From NCBI RefSeq assembly GCF_030766825.1, contig NZ_JASFDV010000010.1:1-64000 (forward strand): a DNA stretch of 64,000 nucleotides. The letters are read 5' to 3'. Within the stretch, counting starts at the first letter, position 1. Every line of letters begins with the position of its first letter. Below, in pieces: positions 55,931 to 64,000 of this stretch. The translations under genes were made by a program, and so were the position numbers. This DNA comes from Nocardiopsis sp. CC223A. Lineage in GTDB: Bacteria > Actinomycetota > Actinomycetes > Streptosporangiales > Streptosporangiaceae. Below the pieces are notes generated by a model that saw only the letters and a program-made list of their open reading frames with translations, made no database searches and was not told where the DNA came from.

Positions 55931-56812
55931 TCACCTGTCCCGGAGTCGTGGGTTGAGGGCCTGTTCCAGGGACCGGGTCATGGTGACCAGGCCGATCTGG
56001 AAGAGCATGATCATCACCATCGGGGCGACCAGGAACGGTGCGGCCGCGGGGACCAGGAAGGCGTTGTTGTCCCAGGCCTGCTGGATCATCAGCCCCCAGT
56101 TGGCGGCGGTGCTGGGCAGCAGTCCCAGCAGGTACATGCCGACGACGGCGTAGATGGCGTTGGTGATCGCGATGATGAAGTTGACGAAGATGTAGCCGGC
56201 CATGTTCGGCAGCACCTCGGTGAAGAGGATGCGGGCGGTGCCCAGGTCCTGTAGCCGGGCCGCCTCGACGAACTCGCGTTCGCGCAGGGTGAGCACCTGG
56301 GCGCGGATGGAGCGCATGAGGTAGGGCCAGGTGACCAGGCCGATGATGAAGGCGACGACCATCGGCGACGCGGTGCGGTAGAAGGACGCCACGACCAGCA
56401 TCAGGACGATGAACGGGATGGTCATCGTGATGTCGGTGAGCTGGAGCAGGAAGTGGTCGATCCGGCCGCGCACGTATCCGGCGACGCCGCCCAGTGCGAC
56501 GGCGATGGCGACGGTGATCAGCGCGGCGACGATGCCCACCCAGATGGGTTCGCGGCCGCCCAGGACCAGCTGGACGAAGGTGTCCTTGCCCTCGTGGTTG
56601 GTGCCGAGCCAGTGCTCGGAGGTGATCGGCCCCCAGATCTTGGTGACGTCGGTGGGGTTGTGGGTGTCGACGAAGAAGGGGCCGACGAAGGCGAAGAGGA
56701 GGACGCCCACGACGATGCACAGCCCGATGAATCCGCTGGTGCTGCGGGTGACGCCGTGCCAGATGGCGCCCCAGACCCCGGCTCCGCCGGGGGCGGCGGT
56801 GCTGACTGCCAT
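55931..56812 (-). CDS. Peptide ABC transporter permease (OppC/DppC-like)
   Basis: 293 residues with the short OppC N-terminal domain, HWLGTNHEGKDTFVQLVLGGREPIWVG, five to six TM helices and the EAA loop EREFVEAARLQDLGTARILFTEVLPN. Five bases separate it from the OppD-like gene. Confidence 0.93.
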   Translation of the reverse strand: MAVSTAAPGGAGVWGAIWHGVTRSTSGFIGLCIVVGVLLFAFVGPFFVDTHNPTDVTKIWGPITSEHWLGTNHEGKDTFVQLVLGGREPIWVGIVAALITVAIAVALGGVAGYVRGRIDHFLLQLTDITMTIPFIVLMLVVASFYRTASPMVVAFIIGLVTWPYLMRSIRAQVLTLREREFVEAARLQDLGTARILFTEVLPNMAGYIFVNFIIAITNAIYAVVGMYLLGLLPSTAANWGLMIQQAWDNNAFLVPAAAPFLVAPMVMIMLFQIGLVTMTRSLEQALNPRLRDR

Positions 56813-56818
56813 GGTCTC

Positions 56819-57910
56819 CTACTTCCGGATGCGCGGGTCGAGCCTGCTGTAGAGCAGGTCGGCGACGAGGTTGGCGGCCACCACGCAGGTGGTGAGGACG
56901 ACCAGGAGTCCCTGGAGGAGCGGGTAGTCGCGGTACTCGACCGCGTCCAGCAGCAGGCCGCCGATGCCCTTGTAGACCAGGACCTGCTCGACGAAGATCG
57001 CGCCGCCGACGAGGGTTCCGAAGGAGATGGCGATCTGCGCGACCAGCGGCAGGATGGCGTTGCGTCCGACGTAGGACGTCGCGATGCGGCGGTCGCGCAG
57101 GCCCCGGGCCCGGGCGACGGTCACGTAGTCCTCGCTCAGGACCTCGGTGGTGGAGGCCTTCATGACGAGCATCCAGGTGCCGATGATGGCGAGCACGTAG
57201 GTGAAGATCGGCAGTCCGGCGTGGTAGAGGGCGTCGCCGAGGAACTCCGCGTTGAACCCGGGTTCGACCCCGGGGCTGAGGGTGCCGCGCAGTGAGATGG
57301 GGTTGAACCAGCTCAGGTACATGCCGCCGCCGACGACCAGCAGCATCGCGATGAGGTAGTTGGGGATGGCGCCCAGGACCGAGGCGACGACGCTCAGGAC
57401 GTGGTCCAGCAGGCGGTTGCGGCGGTAGGCCATCACCATGCCCAGTGCCAGGCCCAGGGTGATGGAGACGAGGGTGCCGGCGCCGATGCTGAACAGGGTC
57501 CAGGGCAGGTAGGCGGCGATGGACTCGGCGACGGAGAACCCGGGCCGGTTGATGGTCATGCCCATGTCGAAGGTGACCAGGCCGACGATGAAGTCCCACC
57601 ACTGCGCCCACAGGGGCGCGTCGGGGTCGTAGGCCAGGGAGTTGGCGGCGATGATCCGCGCCTCCTCCAGGCTCATCCCGCCCTGGGTGAGGCGGCCGGC
57701 CATGACGTCAATGGGGTCGCCGGGCATGGCGCGGCCGAGGAAGAAGGTCACGTTGGCGACGACGAAGACGACGACGACCGCTTTGCGGACCTTGACCAGG
57801 GCGTAATGGCGCCAGAGCCGGAGGTGCGGGGAGAGGGGGGCGCCGTCGGGGGGCGGCGCCGCGGTCCCGGCTTCCGGCGGCGGTGGCGGTGCCGCGGTTT
57901 CGGTGGCCAC
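56819..57910 (-). CDS. Peptide ABC transporter permease (OppB/DppB-like)
   Basis: 363 residues. The N-terminal ~35 residues are Pro-rich cytosolic. TM1 is followed by FFLGRAMPGDPIDVM, TLFSIGAGTLVSITLGLALGMVMAYRRN, and the EAA loop EDYVTVARARGLRDRRIATSYVGRNAILP. First gene of the operon; the start follows GAAGGAG. It lies 90 bp from the 29-bp palindrome. Confidence 0.92.
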   Translation of the reverse strand: MATETAAPPPPPEAGTAAPPPDGAPLSPHLRLWRHYALVKVRKAVVVVFVVANVTFFLGRAMPGDPIDVMAGRLTQGGMSLEEARIIAANSLAYDPDAPLWAQWWDFIVGLVTFDMGMTINRPGFSVAESIAAYLPWTLFSIGAGTLVSITLGLALGMVMAYRRNRLLDHVLSVVASVLGAIPNYLIAMLLVVGGGMYLSWFNPISLRGTLSPGVEPGFNAEFLGDALYHAGLPIFTYVLAIIGTWMLVMKASTTEVLSEDYVTVARARGLRDRRIATSYVGRNAILPLVAQIAISFGTLVGGAIFVEQVLVYKGIGGLLLDAVEYRDYPLLQGLLVVLTTCVVAANLVADLLYSRLDPRIRK

Positions 57911-57999
57911 GGGTCTCCTTCGAGCGGGGAGGTGGGGCTGTCGGAGGGGGCGGGGGCTCGGCGGGGGTGAGCGGAGGGTGTTCGGAATGCGCCCGACCC

Positions 58000-58028
58000 G
58001 TTCTATTAGGAAACTTTCCTAATAGAAC
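58000..58028. promoter_or_regulatory. Perfect 29-bp palindromic operator
   Basis: Arms GTTCTATTAGGAAA (58000-58013) and TTTCCTAATAGAAC (58015-58028) around a single C. It sits in the divergent gap between the peptide-importer operon and the secreted peptidase gene, so one regulator could control both. The GAAACTTTCC centre also occurs directly before the RpiR-type gene (62697-62706). Confidence 0.8.
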
Positions 58029-58294
58029 GACAAAGTAGCCCGAAGTGTGTGGCGGACACCACCCTCGTGACCAAACGGCGTCCTTCGCGCGATGCGATCG
58101 GCATAGCAAAAGTCACGAAAAGTACATATGGGCATGAACTCCAATTCATCGGGTGGCCGGATCGTGCCACCGCCCGCAATACATGACTTTTGTCAGTGTT
58201 CATAGCGAATCGGAGGTACGTACGGTTACCGGGCCGATGCACACCCCCTCGGAGCCGCCCCCGCGGCCCGGGCCGGAACAGCAAAGGAACCCCC

Positions 58295-59932
58295 GTGCGC
58301 AGAGCACACCGACCGATCGCCGTGGGCACCCTGGTGTCCGCTCTGACCCTGTCGCTCGCGGCGGCCGCCCCGGCCGCCGCCGAGCCCGCCGACCCCCTGA
58401 CCGTGTTCCACGAGCAGGAGGTCGAGTGGGCCCCCTGTGAGGAACGGCTCCTGGAAGGACTGGACTGCGCCTGGATCGAGGTGCCCCTCGACTACGCCGA
58501 CCCCGGCGGCGAGCGGGCGTCCATCGCGATCAGCCGCCGCCGCGCCACCGATCCCGGGCAACGGCGCGGCATCCTGCTGACCAATCCCGGCGGCCCCGGA
58601 GGATCGGGCCGGTACATGCCCATCGAACCCCGGCCCGACCTCGGGTTCGACTACGGGTTGGGCACCCAGCGCGTCGCCGAGGTGTACGACGTCATCGGGA
58701 TGGACCCGCGCGGCAGCGGCGCCTCCACCCCCTACCTCGACTGCGGCACGGACTTCCCCCTCCCGTCCCCGCGCCCCGACGACGACGGGTTCTCGGCCGT
58801 CACCCGGGAGGCCATCGCGACCCAACGGGCCTGCGAGAGCGCCCACGGCGACCTCATCCCGCTCATGACCACGGCGAACACCGCGCGGGACATGGACGTG
58901 ATCCGCGCCGCCCTGGGCGAGGAGCGGACCTCCTACTACGGGGTGTCCTACGGCACCTACCTGGGAGCCGTGTACGGCAGTCTGTTCCCCGAACGGCTGG
59001 ACCGCAGCGTCCTGGACTCCTCCGTCCTGCCCGAGGGCATGTGGCGGGAGCTCTTCCGCACCCAGAATCAGGCCTACAAGGCCAACGTGGACCGTTACAC
59101 CGAGTGGGTCGCCGAGCGCCACGACACGTACGGGTTCGGGGCCACCCCCGAGGAGGTGCTGGCCACCGTCGAGGAGACCCGCGCCCGGCTGGAGGACGAA
59201 CCCCGGGACGACGTCCCCGGCCTGCCGGAGGGCACGCCCTTCACCGCCGAGGACTTCGACTTCTACATCGGGTCGGCGTCCCGGAGCCAGATGTACTGGG
59301 ACCTGGTCTCGATCGAGCTCGGGTTCTTCGTGAACGACGTGCCCTTCCCCGGGTACGAGGCCCCCGAGTACCCCGACCCCGAGGTGGAGCTCTCCAACGA
59401 CTCGCTGCTCATGGCGGTGAGCTGCGAGGTCGAGTGGCCCTCGCGCCTGTCGGACTACTACCGGGACATGCGCGAGGCCCGCGAGTACAACCCGTACGGC
59501 ATCGGCGCGATCTGGGACTCCCCGCAGCCCTGCACGTTCGCCTCGCGGGCACCGGCCGAACCGCTGGTGGAACTGGAGCGCGAGGGCTACGCCCCGGGTC
59601 TGGTGATCGCGGCCGAGTTCGACGCCAACACCGTCTACGAGGGCGGACCGCTCATGGCCGACCGGCTCGGCAACGCCCTCGTCACCATCACCGACGAGGG
59701 CGGGCACGGGTTCTACGGGATGCCCGGCCACGACTGTGCGACGGCGGCCGTGGACGCCTACCTGGTGGACGGTGCGGCTCCGCAGGACACGACCTGCGCC
59801 GGGCTGCCCCGGCCACAGGACGCCCCGTCGGTCCGGCGGGCACCGGAGGCGCGGGAGGCCGGGGCGGTCATCGCCGAGGTCATGTCCGAGCGCGGGGACC
59901 CGCTCCCGGTCCGGCGGCCCGGCATCGGCTGA
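58295..59932 (+). CDS. Secreted tripeptidyl-aminopeptidase-like alpha/beta hydrolase
   Basis: 545 residues from GTG 58295 (AAAGGAA upstream) with a signal peptide (VGTLVSALTLSLAAAAPAAAEP). S33-type fold: ILLTNPGGPGGSG oxyanion region, DVIGMDPRGSG, nucleophile GVSYGTYLG, Asp in AAEFDANT, His in DEGGHGFYG; a TAP-like C-terminal domain follows. Extracellular release of N-terminal tripeptides or similar is the family role. It is divergent from an Opp-type importer, which fits a secrete-cleave-import unit. Confidence 0.9.
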   Translation: MRRAHRPIAVGTLVSALTLSLAAAAPAAAEPADPLTVFHEQEVEWAPCEERLLEGLDCAWIEVPLDYADPGGERASIAISRRRATDPGQRRGILLTNPGGPGGSGRYMPIEPRPDLGFDYGLGTQRVAEVYDVIGMDPRGSGASTPYLDCGTDFPLPSPRPDDDGFSAVTREAIATQRACESAHGDLIPLMTTANTARDMDVIRAALGEERTSYYGVSYGTYLGAVYGSLFPERLDRSVLDSSVLPEGMWRELFRTQNQAYKANVDRYTEWVAERHDTYGFGATPEEVLATVEETRARLEDEPRDDVPGLPEGTPFTAEDFDFYIGSASRSQMYWDLVSIELGFFVNDVPFPGYEAPEYPDPEVELSNDSLLMAVSCEVEWPSRLSDYYRDMREAREYNPYGIGAIWDSPQPCTFASRAPAEPLVELEREGYAPGLVIAAEFDANTVYEGGPLMADRLGNALVTITDEGGHGFYGMPGHDCATAAVDAYLVDGAAPQDTTCAGLPRPQDAPSVRRAPEAREAGAVIAEVMSERGDPLPVRRPGIG

Positions 59933-59945
59933 CCCGCACACGGGA

Positions 59946-60157
59946 ACGGCCCGCACCGCCGGTGAACTGGTCCCCAGAAGTCGGACCGGTGATCGAGAGG
60001 CCAGGCCACAAGGGCCTGAGCCCGGTATCGGACCGGGCTCAGGCCCTCAAGCCGTGTGCGGATGCGCTCGGTGTCGTACCGGTGGACGTACTCCCCGGAA
60101 GCGGAACCGATTTCTCAGTCCGACTTCCGGGGAGCAGTTCAGTGCGGTGCGGGCCGT
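59946..60157. repeat. 212-bp element with ~40-bp terminal inverted repeats
   Basis: Left end 59946-59986 and right end 60118-60157 are inverted copies differing at a few positions (both begin/end ACGGCCCGCACCGC and GAAGTCGGAC). Inside lies a perfect 15-bp hairpin (60011-60025 with 60033-60047). It fills the gap between two convergent genes, so the hairpin may serve as a terminator. The long TIRs and absence of a gene resemble a MITE; no target-site duplication is obvious. Confidence 0.65.
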
Positions 60158-60174
60158 ACGCCGCGGAGCACGTC

Positions 60175-60762
60175 CTACAGGTTGCTGCCTTCCAGGGTGC
60201 CGGTCGTGTCGCCCGCGGGGTCGTAGATCAGGCACAGCACCTCGCGGTCGCCCGCCGCCCACCCGTCCTCGGTCGGGAAGAGCGAGGTGAAGTAGAGCTC
60301 GGAGTCGTAGTAGTCGATGCCCACGAAGGGCTCGAACGCCGCCTCGCACAGCCCGTTGGCCGTGTCGGAGACGGAGGTCTCACCGGGGTAGGAGCCGGAC
60401 TCGGCGATGTTCTCGACGTGGTAGACCTCGTAGACGTGCGGCTCCGCGCAGTCGATCTTGGGCACGGACGAGATCGAGTCCTCGTCCGCACCGAACTCGG
60501 TCAGGCAGTCGCCGAGGTAGATGTCGAAGACGTCGGTGTCCTCGGGGTCCATCGGGACCTCCGGGGTCTCCGCGGGAGTCTCTTCCGGGGTCTCCACGGG
60601 AGTCTCGGTCACCTCCGGGGAGGGGACCACCTCCGCGCCGGGACGCAGCGCCGGAGGCAGCAGCATCTCGGGACTGCACGCCGTCAGCGACAGTGCCGCG
60701 CCGACGACCAGGGGGCCGAGCACGAGACGCCCGTAGGGCGAACGGCGCAATTCCGACAACAT
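60175..60762 (-). CDS. Septum-formation-family lipoprotein, paralogue 1
   Basis: 195 residues from ATG 60762 (GGAG upstream). Lipobox SLTACSPE, a Pro/Glu/Thr-rich stalk (VTETPVETPEETPAETPEVP), then a Septum_form-type domain: VFDIYLGDCLTEFG, VPKIDCAEPHVYEVYHV, CEAAFEPFVGIDYYDSELYFTSLFPTEDGWAAGDREVLCLIYD. The conserved Cys pairs suggest disulfides. Cell-surface location; role unknown beyond the family name. Confidence 0.82.
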   Translation of the reverse strand: MLSELRRSPYGRLVLGPLVVGAALSLTACSPEMLLPPALRPGAEVVPSPEVTETPVETPEETPAETPEVPMDPEDTDVFDIYLGDCLTEFGADEDSISSVPKIDCAEPHVYEVYHVENIAESGSYPGETSVSDTANGLCEAAFEPFVGIDYYDSELYFTSLFPTEDGWAAGDREVLCLIYDPAGDTTGTLEGSNL

Positions 60763-60902
60763 GGCGACTCCAACAGGGGTTCCTTGGCACTTGTCGCCGA
60801 CGGACCCGGCGACACTTATCCAGATGCGCCGGGGACGATCGTGGTTCCCGGTCCGAATGGAAAAATCCCGGCCCACCCGGTACGGGCGGGCCGGGCGGGA
60901 GG

Positions 60903-61397
60903 CTAGCGGGCGGCGCCGGCGAGGGTGCCGGTGACCATCTCGCCGTTGGTGATGAGGTAGCAGACGATCTCGCGGTCGTCCATGGCGGTCCAGCCCTGCT
61001 CGATCGGCGTGAGAAGGCTGAAGTAGATCTCCGACTCCTCGTAGGCGATGCCGACGAACTCCTCGAACTCGGCCGTGCAGACCTCTTCGCCGGTGGCGTT
61101 CAGGGACTCGGTGCCCGGGTAGTCGCCCTCGGGCAGCACCTCGATGTGGTAGACCTCCGCGTCGTGCTCCTCGGCGCAGTCGACCGTCGGGATACCACTG
61201 ACCTCTTCGCCGCTGAAGGAGGCGTTCATCTCGGCCTGGGTGAAGCAGTCGCCGACCTCAAGCTGGAAGACGTCGTCCTGGCCGCTCGCGGCACCCAGCA
61301 GGCCGGTCACCGCACCGCAGCCGGTGAGGGCCACCGCGGCGGTGCCGGCCATCAGGGACAGGCCCAGTGCGCGGGGGAAGGAGGGGGAAAGCGACAT
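60903..61397 (-). CDS. Septum-formation-family lipoprotein, paralogue 2
   Basis: 164 residues from ATG 61397 (GGAG upstream). Lipobox VALTGCGA; domain VFQLEVGDCFTQAEM, IPTVDCAEEHDAEVYHIEVLPEGDYPG, CTAEFEEFVGIAYEESEIYFSLLTPIEQGWTAMDDREIVCYLI matches paralogue 1 almost motif for motif but lacks its stalk. The pair arose by tandem duplication. Confidence 0.82.
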   Translation of the reverse strand: MSLSPSFPRALGLSLMAGTAAVALTGCGAVTGLLGAASGQDDVFQLEVGDCFTQAEMNASFSGEEVSGIPTVDCAEEHDAEVYHIEVLPEGDYPGTESLNATGEEVCTAEFEEFVGIAYEESEIYFSLLTPIEQGWTAMDDREIVCYLITNGEMVTGTLAGAAR

Positions 61398-61638
61398 GGG
61401 GACACTCCGGAGGATGTGGTGTGTTAGGGGAAGGGCCGGCCCGAAACGGCGGCGAGACAACATTTCACCAGGTGGGGGCCGGTGTCAATCCGTTTGTGGG
61501 AGATGCCCGGAGAGGGTGGGGTCCGGCGGGTCCGGCCGGCCTGCTTCCTTCGGGCCCGTGGGGGATGCGGTACAGCACAGCACGGGGTCACGACATTTCC
61601 CGTGTCCCCCGGGAGCGGGGTCCGGGACCCCGGGGATA

Positions 61639-61675
61639 CGGGAAGGCCCCCGGTCCGTGACCGGGGGCCTTCCCG
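61639..61675 (-). terminator. Terminator after the tRNA-Lys pair
   Basis: Perfect 17-bp stem (61639-61655 with 61659-61675) and a CGT loop, 5 bp beyond the 3' end of the second tRNA gene. Confidence 0.85.
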
Positions 61676-61680
61676 CAGTG

Positions 61681-61753
<73 letters not shown>

Positions 61754-61924
61754 TGGTCGTCCATGCGCGGTCGGCGCCGCGCTGCGACCTGGTCGATCCT
61801 ACCTGATCCACCGGAGGCCGTCGCGCCGCCAGGGCCGTGATCCGGGCCACCGCGACGCGGCCGGAGGGCCGCGACGTGATCGACCCCGGTGGAAGGTCAC
61901 ACCTTCTGCCGGGGCCGTTCGCCG

Positions 61925-61997
<73 letters not shown>

Positions 61998-62106
61998 CAG
62001 TCGTATCCGGGGACCGGGCCCTGTGGGCCGTGCTCCCCGCGACGTCGTTAACTCTAGCAGGACTCACGGAGTGGTCGCGAACCGTTTGTCCGGCCCCCCA
62101 CGCGGG

Positions 62107-62292
62107 TCAGGAGAAGGCCAGGACCAGCGCGACGACGACCGCGACGGCCGCGATCACACCGACGCCCGCGAGGACGAGCGGCAGGACGGGGCGGCGCTCG
62201 GGCGCCTCCGGTTCGGGGTTCTCATCGACGAAACGCTGGAAGTGCTGTGTGGCCCCGGCGGGGTCCTGATTCGGATCGTTGTTCTGTGTCAT
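62107..62292 (-). CDS. Small single-TM protein, 61 aa
   Basis: A polar N-terminal half (MTQNNDPNQDPAGATQHFQRF) and one C-terminal TM helix (VLPLVLAGVGVIAAVAVVVALVLAF). No family recognised. Possible tail-anchored membrane protein; ATG 62292 lacks a strong ribosome site. Confidence 0.55.
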   Translation of the reverse strand: MTQNNDPNQDPAGATQHFQRFVDENPEPEAPERRPVLPLVLAGVGVIAAVAVVVALVLAFS

Positions 62293-62709
62293 GGGATCGA
62301 CACTAGCGACTCGTGTGACCCGTGAGCACCGCTGCAAACGAATTCGGGCTACATCACAGGTCCCCGCGACCGTTCACTTCGGTGAAAGGCGAACGTAAGA
62401 GGTCACCGCCAGACTCGTCACCGGCGGGCCGGAACGACCGGTACTTCCCCGCGGCCGCGACGGCCCTCCCGGGCCCGGCGCGCGAGTGCGCGGTCACACC
62501 GCGCACGGGCCGTGTGCCGGGTCCGTCCGCGCCGCTCCCCCGGCCGCACCGGCCGCCGCCCCCCTGCGGCTTCCCCACCTCATCCGGGAAACCCGAGGTC
62601 CGCGGGCTTCGGTACTTGCCGCGGAGCCGACCGCTTGGAATCCTGGAATCTCCCGCTTTTTCCCTTCCGCGCGTTGACTCTGCACCAAGACCGAAAGAAA
62701 CTTTCCTCC
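62293..62709. promoter_or_regulatory. Upstream region of the RpiR-type gene
   Basis: A 417-bp gap without a supported gene. CGGTACTTCCCCGCGG (62439-62454) recurs as CGGTACTTGCCGCGG (62610-62624). TTGACT near 62674 may be a -35 box, and GAAAGAAACTTTCC at 62693-62706 is a candidate autoregulatory site just before the start. Confidence 0.4.
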
Positions 62710-63678
62710 ATGGCGCACATTCCGAAGCCCACGGAAGGCCGAGTGGAATCAGGGATCCCACAGGTCCCCACCACCGTGCTCCGCATCCGTTCGCTGCTGC
62801 CCTCGCTGGCACCGGCCGAACGACGGGTCGCCCAGCGCATCATCGACGACCCGGAGCGGGCGGCGGCCTCCTCCATCACACAACTGGCGAAGGACTGCGC
62901 GACCTCCGAGGCCACGGTCATCCGCTTCTGCCGGACCATCGACTTCAGCGGGTACCGGGAGCTGCGCCTGGCGCTGGCCACCGAGGCCGGGCAGGCCCGC
63001 GGGGCCCGCACCACCGGGGCGCCCGAACCCGACGGGGACATCAACCCCGACGACACCCTGGTGACCGTGGTCCAGAAGATCGCCTACACCGACGCCCGCG
63101 CGGTCGAGGAGACCGGCGCGGCCCTGGACGTCGAGGTGCTGCGCACCGTCATCGACACGATGGCGTCCGCCCGGCGGATCGACGTCTACGGAGTGGGGGC
63201 CAGCGCGTTCGTGGGCGCCGACCTCCAGCAGAAGCTGCACCGGATCGGACTCGCCTCGTTCGCCTGGTCGGACGCGCACGTGATGCTCACCAGCGCGGCC
63301 CTGCTGGACGAGCGCGACGTGGCCATCGGCATCTCGCACAGCGGCTCCACCATCGACACCGTGCAGGCGCTGACCGAGGCCGGGCGCCGGGGCGCGCGTA
63401 CCGTGGCCATCACCAACTTCCCGCGCTCGGCCATCGGGTTCGCCGACCACGTGCTGACCACCGCGGCCCGGGAGACCACCTTCCGGTCCGGGGCGACCGC
63501 CAGCAGACTGGCCCAGCTGACCGTGGTGGACTGCTTGTTCGTGGGGCTGGCCCAGAGCCGGTACGCCGACAGCAGGGCGGCCCTGGAGACCACCGCCGAG
63601 GCGGTGCGGGGACTGCGCATCAACGACGACCGCAAACGTCGCCGGGGCCGGCCCGACGACAGGACCACCGACGAGTGA
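62710..63678 (+). CDS. MurR/RpiR-family regulator with SIS domain
   Basis: 322 residues. N-terminal HTH_6 domain (LRIRSLLPSLAPAERRVAQRIIDDPERAAASSITQLAKDCATSEATVIRFCRTIDFSGYRELRLAL), C-terminal SIS sugar-phosphate-binding domain (RRIDVYGVGASAFVGADLQQKL, AIGISHSGSTIDTVQALTEAGRRGARTVAITN). Family members respond to phosphosugars such as MurNAc-6-P. ATG 62710 has TTTCCTCC directly before it rather than a classical ribosome site. A basic C-terminal tail (RKRRRGRPDDR) is present. Confidence 0.9.
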   Translation: MAHIPKPTEGRVESGIPQVPTTVLRIRSLLPSLAPAERRVAQRIIDDPERAAASSITQLAKDCATSEATVIRFCRTIDFSGYRELRLALATEAGQARGARTTGAPEPDGDINPDDTLVTVVQKIAYTDARAVEETGAALDVEVLRTVIDTMASARRIDVYGVGASAFVGADLQQKLHRIGLASFAWSDAHVMLTSAALLDERDVAIGISHSGSTIDTVQALTEAGRRGARTVAITNFPRSAIGFADHVLTTAARETTFRSGATASRLAQLTVVDCLFVGLAQSRYADSRAALETTAEAVRGLRINDDRKRRRGRPDDRTTDE

Positions 63679-63736
63679 CCGTGAGGACATACGGCCGGAC
63701 GGGTGACCGTGAGACCGTGACCTCATAGGACGCGGC

Positions 63737-63806
63737 CCCGCCCCCGAAGGGCGCCGGGCACGGCGGAGGAGAGGCCGTCGGCCGCAGGCCGGCCCTTCGG
63801 GGCGGG
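63737..63806 (+). terminator. Hairpin after the RpiR-type gene
   Basis: Stem CCCGCCCCCGAAGGGC (63737-63752) with GCCCTTCGGGGCGGG (63792-63806), one bulged base; the loop contains the GTCGGCCGCAGGCC repeat also seen near 11985. Confidence 0.55.
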
Positions 63807-63920
63807 TGGTGGGCGACCGGCGGGCGGGGCAGAGGGCAGAAGCGGGTGCGGCCCCGGCGGCGGACCGGGGAGCGGACGGGAAAGGAACGGCAGCGGGTGC
63901 GGACCGAACAGGAGAGCGCT

Positions 63921-64000
63921 GTGGAGCACTACGGCGGGGAACCGCCCCCGGCCGACCCGTCGGCCCCCGGGGCGCCCCCGGGCGAGACGGTGATCGTGCG
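63921..64000 (+). CDS. Start of an unidentified gene, cut by window
   Basis: GTG 63921 follows AGGAG with 6-bp spacing. The first 26 codons give VEHYGGEPPPADPSAPGAPP..., a Pro-rich, disordered start of the type seen before membrane or kinase-like domains. Too short to identify. Confidence 0.5.
   Translation, partial: MEHYGGEPPPADPSAPGAPPGETVIV

Overview
The window reads as chromosome of a high-GC filamentous actinomycete. The signs are conservon genes (cvnABCD), a WhiJ-type Xre/DUF397/anti-sigma-like ATPase locus, HrpA, an actinobacterial ECF biotin transporter, a modular type I polyketide synthase and GTG/TTG starts. A Nocardiopsis-like (Streptosporangiales) host is a plausible guess, not shown by the sequence.

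Layout. 1-2.5 kb: the 5' part of a mycofactocin-type glycosyltransferase gene (minus strand) carrying an in-frame 51-bp minisatellite, then a stand-alone HATPase-type regulator and a tiny conserved-looking protein. 2.7-11.3 kb: transport and ion homeostasis, with an RND exporter, a divergent ArsR/CDF metal-export pair, a KtrB/KtrA potassium uptake pair, and an orphan ZnuA behind a Zur box. 11.5-13.9 kb: a WhiJ-like regulatory locus (DUF397, Xre/DUF5753, ATPase) with a shared palindrome in two promoters. 14.1-21.0 kb: FabG-like reductase, class A beta-lactamase-like serine hydrolase, BioY-EcfA-EcfT operon, lactonase-like beta-propeller, globin and FMN-binding protein. 21.0-25.2 kb: hrpA with a partial duplication of its 3' end.

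26.4-44.0 kb: a compact three-gene cis-AT polyketide synthase on the minus strand. It reads KSQ-AT-ACP / KS-[no AT]-DH-ER-KR-ACP, then KS-AT-ACP, then KS-AT-DH-KR-ACP-TE. It should make a tetraketide acid. The first extension module has lost its AT and KS-AT linker cleanly, and the last AT has an unusual LISH specificity motif. Upstream lie a StyA-like FAD monooxygenase that appears to be the last gene of a cvnABCD conservon (44.4-50.0 kb), and a divergent crotonyl-CoA carboxylase/reductase homologue (50.4-51.7 kb) that could supply an unusual extender unit.

51.8-63.7 kb: a five-gene Opp/Dpp peptide importer with a small membrane protein, divergent from a secreted tripeptidyl-aminopeptidase-like hydrolase across a perfect 29-bp palindrome; a 212-bp element with 40-bp terminal inverted repeats; two paralogous lipoproteins; two identical tRNA-Lys(CTT) genes; and an RpiR/MurR-type SIS regulator whose promoter shares the GAAACTTTCC core of that palindrome. 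A new gene starts at the right edge.
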